The notes: generated by a model not told the origin, from the letters alone. Shown: positions 1 to 10,071, numbered from the stretch's first letter. The stretch: 64,000 nt of DNA from Oecophyllibacter saccharovorans (GCF_006542375.1 NZ_CP038143.1:558001-622000), one strand, 5' to 3'. Translations and numbers: made by a program.

Positions 1-120
1 TGCAGGCTCTTTCCGAGCCCCCGCAGAATCGGGCATGATGAATGCTGTGTTACAGCTTCAGGGCAAGACGTCCCGGCCAGGGCAGCTGCGGCATGACTAT
101 TCCGGAAGGCACAGACGCAC

Positions 121-810
121 ATGTCAGCAAACATTCAGCCAGACGCCCCATCGCCAGAGAAGCCTGAAGGCTCGAAAGCGCCAAAGGTGCCCGATACACC
201 TTCCCCCTGCTCCAGGCGGCGGGCGCTCACCCTCAGCGCCGGCGTTCTGGGCGGCGTCGGCGCCTGCGCCCTGGCCGTTCCCTTCCTTGATTCCCTGCGC
301 GACCCTGAAGCCCGGCTGAAGGAAGCAGTCTCTGCCCACGCCACGCGTGACGTGGATCTGGCCTCCCTGGCGCCTGGCCATCACATGACGGTGCCCTGGC
401 GCAACTGGCCGGTGTTCATTCTCCACCGCACCCCGGACATGCTCCACGCCCTGCAGGATCCGGCTTTGCTGAGCCGCCTGCGTGACCCTGATTCGCGCGA
501 ACGCCAGCAGCCGCCTGATGCCACTAATCCCTGGCGGTCGGTCCGCCCCCAGTTCGCCGTGCTGATCGGCATCTGCACCCATCTGGGCTGCATCCCCAAC
601 CCCCGGCCGGTTCCGGTCGATCCGCAGGCAGGCGGATGGTTCTGCGGCTGCCACGGCTCCCAGTTCGACGGGGCCGGGCGCGTCCTGCGCAACATGCCCG
701 CTGCCTACAACCTGCCCGTCCCGCCAGTCCGCTACCTGAACGACACGACCCTGCGCCTGGGCGAAAGCGCGGGAAACGGCTTCACCATGCAGGATATCGT
801 CCAGCTCTAG
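121..810 (+). CDS. petA: Rieske iron-sulfur subunit of the cytochrome bc1 complex
   Basis: This 229-residue protein is the [2Fe-2S] subunit of ubiquinol:cytochrome c oxidoreductase, which takes electrons from ubiquinol at the periplasmic face of the inner membrane. The two cluster-binding boxes are plain: CTHLGC at residues 152-157 and CGCHGS at 175-180, giving the two Cys and two His ligands (C152, H154, C175, H178) and the disulfide pair C157/C177. A triple arginine at residues 32-34 followed by a hydrophobic stretch to about 53 is the expected Tat-type membrane anchor. It is the first gene of petABC, 24 bases before petB. Length is slightly above the usual 180-200 because of a 30-residue polar N-terminus. 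Assignment is firm. Confidence 0.96.
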   Translation: MSANIQPDAPSPEKPEGSKAPKVPDTPSPCSRRRALTLSAGVLGGVGACALAVPFLDSLRDPEARLKEAVSAHATRDVDLASLAPGHHMTVPWRNWPVFILHRTPDMLHALQDPALLSRLRDPDSRERQQPPDATNPWRSVRPQFAVLIGICTHLGCIPNPRPVPVDPQAGGWFCGCHGSQFDGAGRVLRNMPAAYNLPVPPVRYLNDTTLRLGESAGNGFTMQDIVQL

Positions 811-834
811 TTCCACCCCAACAAGGCCCCGATC

Positions 835-2157
835 GTGACCAGCATCTCCCAGCCTTCCCAGAATGATTGTCCTGATACGGGTGCCAGCAGGCTTTCCGGT
901 CAGGGGGCCGCTGAAGCGCCGTGCCCTGCAGAGCACCGGCTTCAGAGCTGTTCAGAACGCCTGGAACACGTGATGCAATGGCTGGAAAGACGTCTCCCTT
1001 TTCTGGGGCGCTTTCTCAGGCATCTGGCCAATTACCCCATGCCGCCCGTCAACTGGCTCTGGACCGTCGGCGCCTGCCTGATCGTCGGGCTGTGCCTGCT
1101 GGTGGCAAGCGGCCTGTTCCTGGCTCTTTTCTACACCCCCCTTCCCAGACTGGCCTTCAGCGCGATCAACACCGTTGAACGCCACGTGCCGGCCGGCTGG
1201 TTTCTGCGCAGCCTGCATGTCGGCGGTGCAGACATGACTTTTGCCGCTCTTTACATACATGCCGGCCGAGGCCTGTGGTACGGCAGCTACCGGGCCCCGC
1301 GTGAACTGGTCTGGTGGAGCGGGCTGTGCCTGTTGCTGCTGTTCATGACAACCGCTTTCATCGGCTATGTGCTGCCCTGGGGGCAGATGTCCTACTGGGG
1401 CGCGACCGTCATCACCAATGCTGTCGGGGACCTGCCGCTCATCGGGCCGATGCTGCTGTCCTATCTTCTGGGCGCAGACGGGCTGGGGCCTGTTGCCCTG
1501 CACCGCTTTTTCATTCTCCACATCTTTCTGGGATTCACGGCCCTTCTGCTGATGGGCGTACATCTTGTCTGCCTGCACGGCGTCGGCAGCAGCAACCCGA
1601 CGCTGGGCAGTCGGCGACTCGACCGCACCATGCGGCCTTTCGTACCTTATTATGCCGCCCGGGACGGGTTGGCAGTCTGCATCTTTCTGATCCTTTACGC
1701 AGTCCTGGTCTTCTTCCTTCCCGGCTGGCTGGAAAACCCGGTCAATCTTCTGCCGGCCGATCCGTTGCGCACACCGCCCAACATCACGCCTGAATGGTAT
1801 CTGGCACCCTGGTTTGCCATGCTGCGCGCCATTCCCTCACGCCTGGGCGGCCTGCTTGTGGCTGCCGGCTCGCTGACAGTGCTGTTCCTGCTGCCCTGGC
1901 TCGGTGGCAGGACGGGTCCCACAGGCAGGCGGGCAGGTCATGCACCTATTGGCTGGACCCTGTTTTTCGCCGCTTTTCTCACCCTGGCGGCGGCCGGAAT
2001 GCACCCGCCTTCCCCCTGCTGGGTCTGGGTCAGCCGACTGGCCATTCTCATATGGTTCACCGTTCCGTGCGTGCTGCTGCCGCTTGCAGCCCGGCAGGAA
2101 AACCGGTCTGCCACCGCTGTTCCCGGGCGCGGACCTGCTGACGTGCGGGGGGGCTGA
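835..2157 (+). CDS. petB: Cytochrome b subunit of the bc1 complex
   Basis: This is the full-length (unsplit) cytochrome b, 440 residues, which holds both b hemes and the quinol-oxidising and quinone-reducing sites in the inner membrane. Candidate heme ligands are H128 and H142 in helix B and H229 and H243 in helix D. The Qo-site PEWY motif is at residues 319-322. About eight or nine membrane segments are visible. The GTG start at 835 has an AAGG eight bases upstream; an internal ATG at 973 would remove a polar 46-residue leader and is a possible alternative. It sits between petA and petC, with only three bases before petC, so the three genes are surely one operon. Confidence 0.95.
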   Translation: MTSISQPSQNDCPDTGASRLSGQGAAEAPCPAEHRLQSCSERLEHVMQWLERRLPFLGRFLRHLANYPMPPVNWLWTVGACLIVGLCLLVASGLFLALFYTPLPRLAFSAINTVERHVPAGWFLRSLHVGGADMTFAALYIHAGRGLWYGSYRAPRELVWWSGLCLLLLFMTTAFIGYVLPWGQMSYWGATVITNAVGDLPLIGPMLLSYLLGADGLGPVALHRFFILHIFLGFTALLLMGVHLVCLHGVGSSNPTLGSRRLDRTMRPFVPYYAARDGLAVCIFLILYAVLVFFLPGWLENPVNLLPADPLRTPPNITPEWYLAPWFAMLRAIPSRLGGLLVAAGSLTVLFLLPWLGGRTGPTGRRAGHAPIGWTLFFAAFLTLAAAGMHPPSPCWVWVSRLAILIWFTVPCVLLPLAARQENRSATAVPGRGPADVRGG

Positions 2158-2160
2158 TCC

Positions 2161-3006
2161 ATGCCCTCTTTCATCAGCCCTTCCCGCCCCTTACGGTCTC
2201 CAGGACGCAGCTGGCTGCGGGGCCTGCGCTTCATTTGCCTTGCACTCACTCCAGGCCTTGCTGTCCTCTCCGGCGTCAGCGCAGTCCAGGCACAACCCGG
2301 TGTGGCTGAGCGGCTTGCGGCAGTCCCTTCAGCTGCCAGGGGCGCCGTGATCTTCCAGCATGTGTGCAGCGCCTGCCACGGCCTCGATCGCCTGCAATAC
2401 GCAGATCTCCTGCCCCTGCTTGAGCAGGCTGAGCGCGCAGACAGTACCAATGCGCAAAAGGCTCATGAAAATGCCTACAGGGACCTGCTCAGCTGGGCTG
2501 CCACGCGTCATGCCACGCTGGCTTCCCCCATCGCCTCGCCCTATCCGGACCCTGCCGCCGCCAAGGCGGCCAATGGAGGCGACATGCCGCCCGATCTTTC
2601 AGTCATCGTGCGCACGATCAGGGGCGGCCCGGCCTACGTGCAGGCCATGCTGGAGGGGTATCGCCCCCCACCTCCCGGACTGAAGCTGGGCCCGGCCACC
2701 TATTACAATCCGGTCGCCCTCACACATCATCACCGCTTCCACATGCCGCCGCCTTTTCATGACGGCATGGATTTCGGCCCGTACGGCCAGAGCGCAACGG
2801 TGACGGAAATGGCCCGGGACGTCACGGCTTTTCTGGTCTGGAGCGCCTGGCCGCATGCGCGTGCGCGACTGCTGGCCGGCTATGGGGTCCTGGCCTATCT
2901 TGCTGTGCTGACAGCCATCATGGCCGGGCTGACCTGCCTGATCTGGCGGTGCCCGCCTTTCGGCGGGGAAGAAACACAGCCAGGCAGGAGACAGGACCAT
3001 GAATGA
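2161..3006 (+). CDS. petC: Cytochrome c1 subunit of the bc1 complex
   Basis: Cytochrome c1 passes electrons from the Rieske protein to soluble cytochrome c. The 281-residue product has a cleavable-looking signal sequence (residues about 20-44), the heme c attachment site CSACH at 69-73, a Met-containing segment (HMPPPFHDGMDF near residue 195) that should supply the axial Met, and a C-terminal membrane anchor at about residues 238-262. Its last eight bases overlap the next gene, which suggests translational coupling. Only petC of the three bc1 genes is immediately joined to that unrelated reading frame. Confidence 0.95.
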   Translation: MPSFISPSRPLRSPGRSWLRGLRFICLALTPGLAVLSGVSAVQAQPGVAERLAAVPSAARGAVIFQHVCSACHGLDRLQYADLLPLLEQAERADSTNAQKAHENAYRDLLSWAATRHATLASPIASPYPDPAAAKAANGGDMPPDLSVIVRTIRGGPAYVQAMLEGYRPPPPGLKLGPATYYNPVALTHHHRFHMPPPFHDGMDFGPYGQSATVTEMARDVTAFLVWSAWPHARARLLAGYGVLAYLAVLTAIMAGLTCLIWRCPPFGGEETQPGRRQDHE

Positions 3007-3550
3007 GCATGAGCCCCCGTCAGTGACCGTGTTCTTTTCCTCCCAGAATGAGACAGGCATGCGGGAAGGACGGCGTTTCATTGAAAAGTCCCTGCGCCGT
3101 GCGCTGGATGAACTCGCTGCAGAACGCAGGCAGGCTTTTCTCCTTCTGACGGTTTCGCCCCCGGGAGAGCCCGAGCCAGGTCCCTCCAATTCCACTGATC
3201 GGCCTGGAGAGAGCAAGCCTGAGCCCTCCGCCACCCGATCGGCAGAACAGACAGCGCTGACACGTCACTACGCCCGGCTTGAAGAAGCGGCCCTGGTAGT
3301 GGCAGACCTGACAGCCGTTGCCCATACCCGCAACGGTCGCAAGGTGCCGAGCCCCGAAGTCATGCGCGATCTCGGCTGGGCGCTCGCGCGTCTCGGACCT
3401 GAAAAGGTCATCACCGTCGCGCATGCGGCCAAAGAAAGCGCCATCCGTGCTGAACTGACCTACACGATCACCAGTGCAGCGGATGCCCAGGCGGCCTTTC
3501 AGGAACTGACCCGCGCCTTTCGCCAGGCCTTGGAGAACCGGCTCAGCTAG
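2999..3550 (+). CDS. TIR-like/nucleotide-binding fold protein, function unknown
   Basis: A 183-residue soluble protein that starts inside petC (8-base overlap). I see an N-terminal VFFSSQNE strand, a central disordered, proline- and glutamate-rich spacer at about residues 52-88, and then VVADLT (100-105) followed by SPEVMRDLGWAL (118-129). The pair ADLT...(N/S)PxVMxxLGxA is the signature of the TIR-like/2-deoxyribosyltransferase-like fold found in predicted nucleotide-binding and some defence effector proteins. In many such proteins the second motif carries a catalytic Glu before LG; here that position is Asp124. The function in this operon is unknown. The family call is inference from motifs; existence of the gene is well supported by overlap with petC and by codon use. 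Confidence 0.6.
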   Translation: MNEHEPPSVTVFFSSQNETGMREGRRFIEKSLRRALDELAAERRQAFLLLTVSPPGEPEPGPSNSTDRPGESKPEPSATRSAEQTALTRHYARLEEAALVVADLTAVAHTRNGRKVPSPEVMRDLGWALARLGPEKVITVAHAAKESAIRAELTYTITSAADAQAAFQELTRAFRQALENRLS

Positions 3551-3597
3551 GAGACCGGTTCGCGGGTCTGCGAAACACGCAGGCCTGCCTGGAAGGA

Positions 3598-4692
3598 TCA
3601 GGGCGCCGGATTGGCATTGAGCTGGTGAATGGCGTCAATGCGCTCGAGAAGCTCAGGCGTGATGGTGACATCCAGAGAGCCGAGAATCACTTCCAGCTGT
3701 GCCAGGCTGGTGGCCCCGATGATGTTGGAAGTTACGAAAGGCCGCGACGTCACAAAAGCCACGGCCAGCTGCACCGGATCAATGCCGACTTCACGCGCCA
3801 GGGCCAGGTAAGCCTCAATGGCCGTGTCAACGCCTGGCTTTTCATAACGGTTGCCGCGGTTGAAGAGCGTCGTGCGCGCACCAGGCGGGCGGGCGCCGTT
3901 GAGGTATTTCCCTGTCAGATAGCCCTGCCCCAGCGGGGAATAAGCCAGCAGACCGACCTGCTCCCGCATTGCAAACTCGGCCAGGCCGATCTCGAAGGTC
4001 CGGTTGAGCAGATTGTAGGCATTCTGGATCGACACCACCCGCGGCAGATGCGCCCGTTCACTTTCCAGCAGGAACTGAGATACCCCCCAGGCGGTTTCAT
4101 TGGAGAGACCGATATGGCGGATCTTGCCTTCCTGCACCAGCTCGCCCAGAACGCCCAGAGTTTCAGCGATAGGCACTTCATCTGCCAGTTCCGCAGGCGT
4201 GGGGGCACGGTAGGTCGTTCCCCCCTCGCCGAAAAGCTGGAGCGGGCGGTCAGGCCAGTGCAGCTGGTAGAGATCGATGTAATCCGTTTGCAGGCGGCGG
4301 AGGGAATTTTCCAGGGCGTAACGGATCTGCTCTGGCCGCAGACGCGCGCCCTTGTCCATGCTGTCAGGCCGGAACCAGGGGTTGACACTGCGCCCGACCA
4401 CCTTGGTGGCCAGGATGATTCGCTCCCGGTTGCCACGCGCCTTGAGCCAGCTGCCGACAATCGTCTCGGTAGCGCCGTAGGTTTCGGCACGCGGCGGGAT
4501 GGAATAAAGCTCGGCCGTATCAATGAAGTTGATACCCCTGCTGACAGCCATGTCGAGCTGGGCATGACCCTCGGCTTCCGTGTTCTGCTGGCCGAAGGTC
4601 ATGGTGCCGAGACACAGGGCGCTGACCTTCACATCCGTGCGGCCAAGGCGGCGATAAGGCATTTTCGGAAAAGCGCTTTCCAGGGATGTCAT
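3598..4692 (-). CDS. Aldo/keto reductase, Tas-like
   Basis: A 364-residue NADP(H)-dependent aldo/keto reductase of the Tas/YhdN-like group. The expected catalytic tetrad is present: D58, Y63 (FIDTAELY), K97 (LATKVVG) and H145 (LYQLHWPD). The C-terminal NADPH-binding end (VTSRPFVTSNIIGATSLAQLE) is complete. The ATG at 4692 is chosen because GGAG lies seven bases upstream and it gives the family's normal N-terminus (MPYRRLGRTDVKVSALCLGT); an open frame extends upstream but has no family resemblance. The gene is divergent from the MFS exporter at 4855 and converges on the TIR-like gene. The physiological substrate cannot be read from sequence. Confidence 0.88.
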   Translation of the reverse strand: MTSLESAFPKMPYRRLGRTDVKVSALCLGTMTFGQQNTEAEGHAQLDMAVSRGINFIDTAELYSIPPRAETYGATETIVGSWLKARGNRERIILATKVVGRSVNPWFRPDSMDKGARLRPEQIRYALENSLRRLQTDYIDLYQLHWPDRPLQLFGEGGTTYRAPTPAELADEVPIAETLGVLGELVQEGKIRHIGLSNETAWGVSQFLLESERAHLPRVVSIQNAYNLLNRTFEIGLAEFAMREQVGLLAYSPLGQGYLTGKYLNGARPPGARTTLFNRGNRYEKPGVDTAIEAYLALAREVGIDPVQLAVAFVTSRPFVTSNIIGATSLAQLEVILGSLDVTITPELLERIDAIHQLNANPAP

Positions 4693-4854
4693 GGAGTCCT
4701 CCGGGAGTGAGTGCCTGCAGGCAGGGAATGAGAGTGCAGGAAGACCATAGCAAAAATTGCCCGGGAAGGCTGCCAGAGACCCGGCCGGGCTTGACCGGCG
4801 GCTGAAGCTGGGCCAGATGCGGGGCTCGCCGGCCTGTTTTCCCGTCTGGATCCC

Positions 4855-6018
4855 ATGAAGAACCTTTCTGCCATTCTTGCCCTTTCGCTCACCGCCGGTC
4901 TCATGGTCGGCGCCGAGTATCTGCCGATGCCCCTGCTGACCTCCATGGCCGCCACGCTGCATGTCAGCGCCGGCACATGCGGGCAGTCAATCAGCGTTTC
5001 CTCCATTTTCGCCATCATCGCCTCGCTCTGCGCCCCAGCCCTGGCCTCCCTGATGAACATGCGGCGCCTTCTGGTCTCGCTGGCCCTGCTGCTGACGGCT
5101 TCGTTGCTCGTCGGCGCCATGGCCAGCGAGCTCTACCTGCTCATGGCCTCGCGCGCGCTGCTGGGTGTGGCAGTGGGGGCTTTCTGGAGTCTGGCCACTT
5201 CACTGGTGATGCGCATGTTTCCGCGCGAGCAGGTGGGGCATGCCCTTTCTTTCATCTATACCGGCAACGCCCTGGCGGTTTCACTGCTGCCGGCCCTGGC
5301 CTCTTATCTCGGCACCTTGCTGGGCTGGCGGGAAGTTTTCGCCCTTTTCGCCATCCCCCTGCTTGGCGCCACGCTCTGGCTGGCCCTGGCCGTCCCCGCC
5401 CTGCCGGCCGTCAGGCCCAGTCAGGGCACGTCGATTGTCAGCGTGCTCCGCCGGCCGCTGGTCCGCTGGGGCATCACAGGCTTCATGCTGGCCTTCTGCG
5501 GCATGTTCGAAGTCATGACCTACTGGCGCCCGATCCTGCAGGACACTGTCCATGCCAAACCCTGGCAGATCTCGGCGGCTTATTTCGCGCTCGGCGTGTC
5601 GGCCTTCTGCGGCACGGCAGTAGCCAACTGGCTAGTCCGCAAGCTGACGCTCTACCGCACGCGCGTCGTTCTGCCAGCAGCCCTGGCAGTGGTAACCCTG
5701 GCCTTCCTGTGGGCTGACCGCTCCTTTGGCACTCTGATCGGCCTGATGCTGGTCTGGGGCGCTATCCAGAGCATCATTCCCATCACGGCCAGCCTCTGGG
5801 TGGCTGATGACATCGCCGATGCGCCGGAAGCGGCAGGCGGGCTAATGAATGCCTGCATCCAGGGCTCCATTCTTACAGGCGCCTTCATCGGCGGGGCCAT
5901 GCTTGACCACTGGGGCGGAACAGGCGTCATCGTGGCCTCGGCCGTCATTCTCGTGCTCTGCGCGCTGGTCTTCGCCCGCGAGCTTATCTGCCGGCCTGCC
6001 CCCGCTTCCCCCTCCTGA
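4855..6018 (+). CDS. MFS efflux transporter, NepI/YdhP-like
   Basis: A 387-residue, twelve-helix major facilitator transporter. The N-terminal helix pattern ([27 protein letters not shown]) and the conserved [19 protein letters not shown] segment in helix 5 resemble the NepI/YdhP/AraJ group of drug, nucleoside or sugar exporters. The substrate is not predictable. The gene lies divergently 162 bases from the aldo/keto reductase, so both may share a promoter region. Only a weak ribosome-binding site (GGA, six bases) precedes the ATG. Confidence 0.82.
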   Translation: MKNLSAILALSLTAGLMVGAEYLPMPLLTSMAATLHVSAGTCGQSISVSSIFAIIASLCAPALASLMNMRRLLVSLALLLTASLLVGAMASELYLLMASRALLGVAVGAFWSLATSLVMRMFPREQVGHALSFIYTGNALAVSLLPALASYLGTLLGWREVFALFAIPLLGATLWLALAVPALPAVRPSQGTSIVSVLRRPLVRWGITGFMLAFCGMFEVMTYWRPILQDTVHAKPWQISAAYFALGVSAFCGTAVANWLVRKLTLYRTRVVLPAALAVVTLAFLWADRSFGTLIGLMLVWGAIQSIIPITASLWVADDIADAPEAAGGLMNACIQGSILTGAFIGGAMLDHWGGTGVIVASAVILVLCALVFARELICRPAPASPS

Positions 6019-6164
6019 ACCACCTGTCCTTTCAAGCACCCTTTTGCAGCTTGGAAGAGTCAGGCTGCTGGTCTCACGCGCCGGAGGATGGTAAAGGCGG
6101 GAAACAGATCCGGTTTCCGGTGCCGCTTTCCTGTGGGAAAGCCGCGCTGCTCAGGGAGAACACC

Positions 6165-8132
6165 ATGTCTGCAAAGCTCTATCCGGTCCTGGAAAGCACT
6201 GGCCGGCAGGCGCTGATCGATCGCAAAACCTACCAGGACTGGTACCGCGAAAGCCTGGAAGACCCCGATGCCTTCTGGGGGCGACATGGCAGACGGATCG
6301 ACTGGTTCACTCCCTACACCAAGGTCAAGAACACCGATTTCACCAATGATGTCACCATCAGGTGGTATGAAGACGGCGTCACCAACGCTGCCTATAACTG
6401 CCTTGACCGTCACCTGCCGGCACGCGCCGGGCAGACGGCCATCCTGTGGGAAAGCGACGACGGCGCTGAAGTGCGGCGGCTGACCTACGATGATCTGCAT
6501 GAACAGGTCTGCCGCATGGCAAATGTGCTGAAGAAGCACGGTGTCCGCAAAGGCGACCGCGTGAGCATCTACATGCCGATGGTGCCTGAAGTCACTGTCG
6601 CCATGCTGGCCTGTGCCCGCATCGGTGCTGTTCATTCCGTCGTGTTCAGCGGTTTCTCGCCTGAGGCGCTGGCCAGCCGCATCATTGACTGTGACTCGCA
6701 CTTTCTCATCACCTGTGATGAGGGATTACGGGGCGGCCGCACAATTGCGCTCAAGAACAATGCCGACAAAGCAATCGACATCGCCGCAGCAGGCGGGGTC
6801 GAAGTGGAGAAAACCTTCGTCGTGCAGCGCACGGGCGGCCCCACCGGATGGAAGCCCGGGCGTGATCTCTGGGTGCATGAAGAAAGCGCCACCGTTTCAG
6901 CCGACTGCCCGCCTGAGCCGATGAATGCGGAAGACCCGCTTTTCATCCTCTATACCTCGGGCTCCACCGGCGCGCCCAAGGGCGTGGTCCACACGACAGG
7001 GGGCTATCTCGTCTATGCCTCCATGACGCATGAATACGTGTTCGACACACATGAAGGCGATGTCTACTGGTGCATGGGCGATGTGGGCTGGATCACCGGT
7101 CATTCCTATATCGTCTACGGCCCCCTGGCCAACGGCACCACCACCGTCATGTTCGAAGGCGTGCCGACCTATCCCCATGCCGGTCGCGTCTGGGAGATGA
7201 TCAACCGCCACGGGGTCAATTCTTTCTACACCGCCCCCACCGCCATCCGCGCGCTGATGGGCACTGGCCACACGCCGCCCGACATGCCTGCACTACGCCT
7301 TCTGGCTTCGGTGGGAGAGCCGATCAATCCTGAAGCCTGGGAATGGTATTACCACGCTGTCGGCAAGGGACGTGCGCCCATCATGGATACCTGGTGGCAG
7401 ACTGAGGCAGGGGGCATTCTCATCACCCCCCTGCCCGGCGTTACAGACCTCAAGCCCGGCTCCGCCACGCGTCCCTTTTTCGGGATCCGCCCTGAGCTCG
7501 TGGATGCTGAAGGCCAGGTGCTGGAAGGAGCGACTGCCGGCAATCTGTGCCTGGCCGACAGCTGGCCCGGCCAGATGCGCACCATCCACGGCAACCATCA
7601 GCGTTTCGTGGATGAATATTTCCGGGTCTATCCCGGTAAATACTTCACGGGCGACGGTTGCCGACGTGACAATGACGGCGATTACTGGATCACCGGACGG
7701 GTCGATGACGTGCTGAATATTTCCGGCCACCGTCTCGGTACCGCTGAAATCGAAGCCGCCCTTGACGCTCACCCCCTGGTCGCAGAGGCCGCCGTGGTGG
7801 GTTACCCGCATCCGCTGAAAGGTCAGGGGATCTACTGCTATGTCACTCTCATGGCCAGCCCTGAAACAGCCGCACAGCGCCAGGATGAGGACACATTGCG
7901 GCGCGAACTGGTGCAACAGGTCCGGCGTGAGATCGGCCCCATTGCTTCCCCTGATCACATCCAGTTCGCCCCTGACCTGCCCAAGACCCGCTCAGGCAAG
8001 ATCATGCGCCGACTCCTGCGCAAGATCGCCGAGGACGAACTGGACTCCCTGGGGGACACCACAACCCTGGCTGACCCAAGTGTCGTTGACGACCTGATCG
8101 CCAATCGGCAGAACAGACGCAAAGCCGGTTGA
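6165..8132 (+). CDS. acs: Acetyl-CoA synthetase
   Basis: This 655-residue AMP-forming ligase converts acetate, ATP and CoA to acetyl-CoA in the cytoplasm, a key step when an acetic acid bacterium assimilates or detoxifies acetate. The adenylate-forming P-loop [11 protein letters not shown] lies at about residues 263-273, the acetate-pocket segment [10 protein letters not shown] near 410, and the C-terminal PKTRSGK with the catalytic, potentially acetylated lysine at about residue 612. Length matches the family (about 650). The ATG at 6165 has GGGAGAA five bases upstream; an upstream in-frame extension to 6051 lacks family similarity. The gene stands alone. Confidence 0.95.
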   Translation: MSAKLYPVLESTGRQALIDRKTYQDWYRESLEDPDAFWGRHGRRIDWFTPYTKVKNTDFTNDVTIRWYEDGVTNAAYNCLDRHLPARAGQTAILWESDDGAEVRRLTYDDLHEQVCRMANVLKKHGVRKGDRVSIYMPMVPEVTVAMLACARIGAVHSVVFSGFSPEALASRIIDCDSHFLITCDEGLRGGRTIALKNNADKAIDIAAAGGVEVEKTFVVQRTGGPTGWKPGRDLWVHEESATVSADCPPEPMNAEDPLFILYTSGSTGAPKGVVHTTGGYLVYASMTHEYVFDTHEGDVYWCMGDVGWITGHSYIVYGPLANGTTTVMFEGVPTYPHAGRVWEMINRHGVNSFYTAPTAIRALMGTGHTPPDMPALRLLASVGEPINPEAWEWYYHAVGKGRAPIMDTWWQTEAGGILITPLPGVTDLKPGSATRPFFGIRPELVDAEGQVLEGATAGNLCLADSWPGQMRTIHGNHQRFVDEYFRVYPGKYFTGDGCRRDNDGDYWITGRVDDVLNISGHRLGTAEIEAALDAHPLVAEAAVVGYPHPLKGQGIYCYVTLMASPETAAQRQDEDTLRRELVQQVRREIGPIASPDHIQFAPDLPKTRSGKIMRRLLRKIAEDELDSLGDTTTLADPSVVDDLIANRQNRRKAG

Positions 8133-8211
8133 AACACGACCGGAGAAAGGCGCTTTTCTTGGCCTGTCCCTGCCAGGGGTGCCGGCTTCTTCAGCACAGG
8201 TTGGTTGCATC

Positions 8212-9177
8212 ATGTCCTATGTGCTTAACGGCTTCCTGCTCCTCCTGGGGCTCTGGTTCGCCCATGGGGTGTTGCAAAAAGTGGCGCAACGCCGGCGCGC
8301 CTTTCAGAGCCGGCGCGCGGAAAAACCCCTTTCCGATCCCCAGCCTTGCAAGAATCCCTCCGGTCCCGCACCCACTTCAGCCCGAAAATCATCCCCCGCC
8401 CAGGTCCCGAAAGCCAAAAGGCCGGCCCTGGCAGGCCGGACAGGGCGACCTGCCTTTCCGCCTGAGAAGACAGCAGAAGAAAAGGGCAGGCGCGGCGAGG
8501 CACGCATCAATGCCACGCTCAGGCAGTTCCGCCGTGCTTATCTGCATGACATCATCCTCATGCAGGATGGCCACACGACCCAGATCGACCATGTCGTCAA
8601 GTTCTGTTGGGGTCTGGTGGTCATAGAGACCAAGCATTACAGCGGTCACATCACCCAGAAGAGCCCGGAACCAGGCAAGTGGAAGCAGACCTTTCCCAGT
8701 CATTCCATCCCTAATACAGCTTCTTCCAGACCTGCCGGTTCAGTTCTGTCGCCCCCGCGCCGGCGCGAGCGGCTGTCGCTCAGCTCAGCAGGGCGGTTGT
8801 CTTCCGGCCCCTCGAGAACAGGGGAGGCGAAAAAAGGTCACAACAGTTTTCTCTTCCAGGACCCGGTTGAGCAGAATGCGCGCCATGTCGCTGCCGTGCG
8901 GGCTGCCAGCGGTCTTGCGGAGAATGTCCTCTCTCTGGTGGTTTTCACCGGTCAGGCGACATTTTCCAAAACCCTCCGCGACATGCAGGACGTGGTGGAC
9001 CAGGCCGGCTTCATCGCCCGCATGGAGCAATGGCTGCAACGGGCCCCCCGCACCGTTCCCTGGTTGCCTAAAGAGCAGCTTGATGCCGGTTGGGCACGCC
9101 TGCAACGCTGTGCAAAAGCCAATCATCACCTTCATGCCGCCCACAAAGCCCAGCTCAGGGAACGCCAGGGCTCCTGA
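8212..9177 (+). CDS. NERD (nuclease-related) domain protein with N-terminal membrane segment
   Basis: A 321-residue protein. It begins with one hydrophobic helix (residues about 3-18), then a basic, proline-rich linker to about residue 85, and then a NERD domain: EKGRRGEARINATL, followed by HDIILMQDGHTTQIDHVVKFCWGLVVIETKHYSGHI. The DH...ETK arrangement matches the nuclease-fold active-site residues of this family. A second part (HSFLFQDPVEQNARHVAAVR onward) matches the usual NERD C-terminus, but an extra low-complexity loop of about 55 residues separates them. NERD proteins are thought to process nucleic acids; the role of a membrane-anchored one here is unknown. Confidence 0.78.
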   Translation: MSYVLNGFLLLLGLWFAHGVLQKVAQRRRAFQSRRAEKPLSDPQPCKNPSGPAPTSARKSSPAQVPKAKRPALAGRTGRPAFPPEKTAEEKGRRGEARINATLRQFRRAYLHDIILMQDGHTTQIDHVVKFCWGLVVIETKHYSGHITQKSPEPGKWKQTFPSHSIPNTASSRPAGSVLSPPRRRERLSLSSAGRLSSGPSRTGEAKKGHNSFLFQDPVEQNARHVAAVRAASGLAENVLSLVVFTGQATFSKTLRDMQDVVDQAGFIARMEQWLQRAPRTVPWLPKEQLDAGWARLQRCAKANHHLHAAHKAQLRERQGS

Positions 9178-9378
9178 AGAACACAGCGCGGGAACAGGAA
9201 AATCCGCTGCCTCTTTATCTTGGCACCTCCGGAAGACCTGGTGACGCGTGACAGGCTGCAGGGACCTGCTCAAAGGTAACTTGTAAATCATTTAACGGTT
9301 TTGCTCTCCGGCGCGCGACAGCGTATGCTGCCGGCCGAAGTCAAATGACCCGAAAGCAAATAAGAGGAGGTCAGCGTT
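9178..9378. promoter_or_regulatory. Likely promoter region of the two-component pair
   Basis: A 201-base gap with an AT-richer patch (TTGTAAATCATTTAACGG at about 9280-9297) and an excellent ribosome-binding site (GAGGAGG, 9363-9369) eight bases before the response-regulator ATG. No gene is visible. The exact promoter was not resolved. Confidence 0.4.
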
Positions 9379-10068
9379 ATGCGCGTTCTACTGGTCGAGG
9401 ATGATCCTACCGTCCGCTCCTTCGTGCATAAGGGCCTCAAGGAAGCCGGGCATGTGGTGGACGAAGCCGATAACGGCAAGGACGGGCTGTTTCTGGCCGT
9501 CAGCGAAGCCTATGACGTGATGATCCTTGACCGCATGCTGCCAGGCGGGATTGACGGGCTGCACATTCTCGAGACGCTGCGCAGCCAGAACAATGCCACG
9601 CCTGTTCTGCTCCTCTCCGCCCTGGCCGATGTTGATGAGCGTGTGGCCGGTCTGAAGGCGGGCGGTGATGATTACATGACCAAGCCCTTCGCCTTTTCCG
9701 AGCTTCTGGCCCGCCTGGAGGCGCTGGGACGCCGCACCCATGCCGAGGCGGCCCCCAGAACGCGCTTGGTGGTCGGCGATCTGGAGCTTGACCTCCTCGC
9801 GCGCGAAGTTCGGCGCAACGGCCAGAAAATCGATCTGCAGCCCCGCGAGTTCCGCCTGCTGGAATTCCTCGCCCGTCATGCTGGTCAGGTCGTGACACGC
9901 ACCATGCTGCTGGAGAAGGTGTGGGACTATCACTTCGATCCCCAGACAAACGTCATCGACGTTCATGTCTCGCGGCTGCGCCAGAAAGTGGACAAGCCCT
10001 TTGATACCCCCATGATTCACACGGTCCGCAACGCAGGATACATTCTCCGCGCCCCTGAAGGGGAGTAA
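9379..10068 (+). CDS. OmpR-family response regulator
   Basis: A 229-residue DNA-binding response regulator. The receiver domain (1-118) has the acidic pair E7-D8-D9, phosphoacceptor D51 (DVMILDRMLPG) and the conserved lysine in DDYMTKPFAF. A winged-helix output domain follows (about 130-226: LDLLAREVRRNG through TVRNAGYIL). It is followed three bases later by its sensor kinase, so the two form one unit. The regulon is unknown, but the SIMPL-domain periplasmic protein gene immediately downstream is a candidate target. Confidence 0.92.
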   Translation: MRVLLVEDDPTVRSFVHKGLKEAGHVVDEADNGKDGLFLAVSEAYDVMILDRMLPGGIDGLHILETLRSQNNATPVLLLSALADVDERVAGLKAGGDDYMTKPFAFSELLARLEALGRRTHAEAAPRTRLVVGDLELDLLAREVRRNGQKIDLQPREFRLLEFLARHAGQVVTRTMLLEKVWDYHFDPQTNVIDVHVSRLRQKVDKPFDTPMIHTVRNAGYILRAPEGE

Positions 10069-10071
10069 GCC

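Noticed and set aside
124-936. 270-codon minus-strand frame over petA
   Set aside because: Shadow of petA, which has both Rieske boxes.
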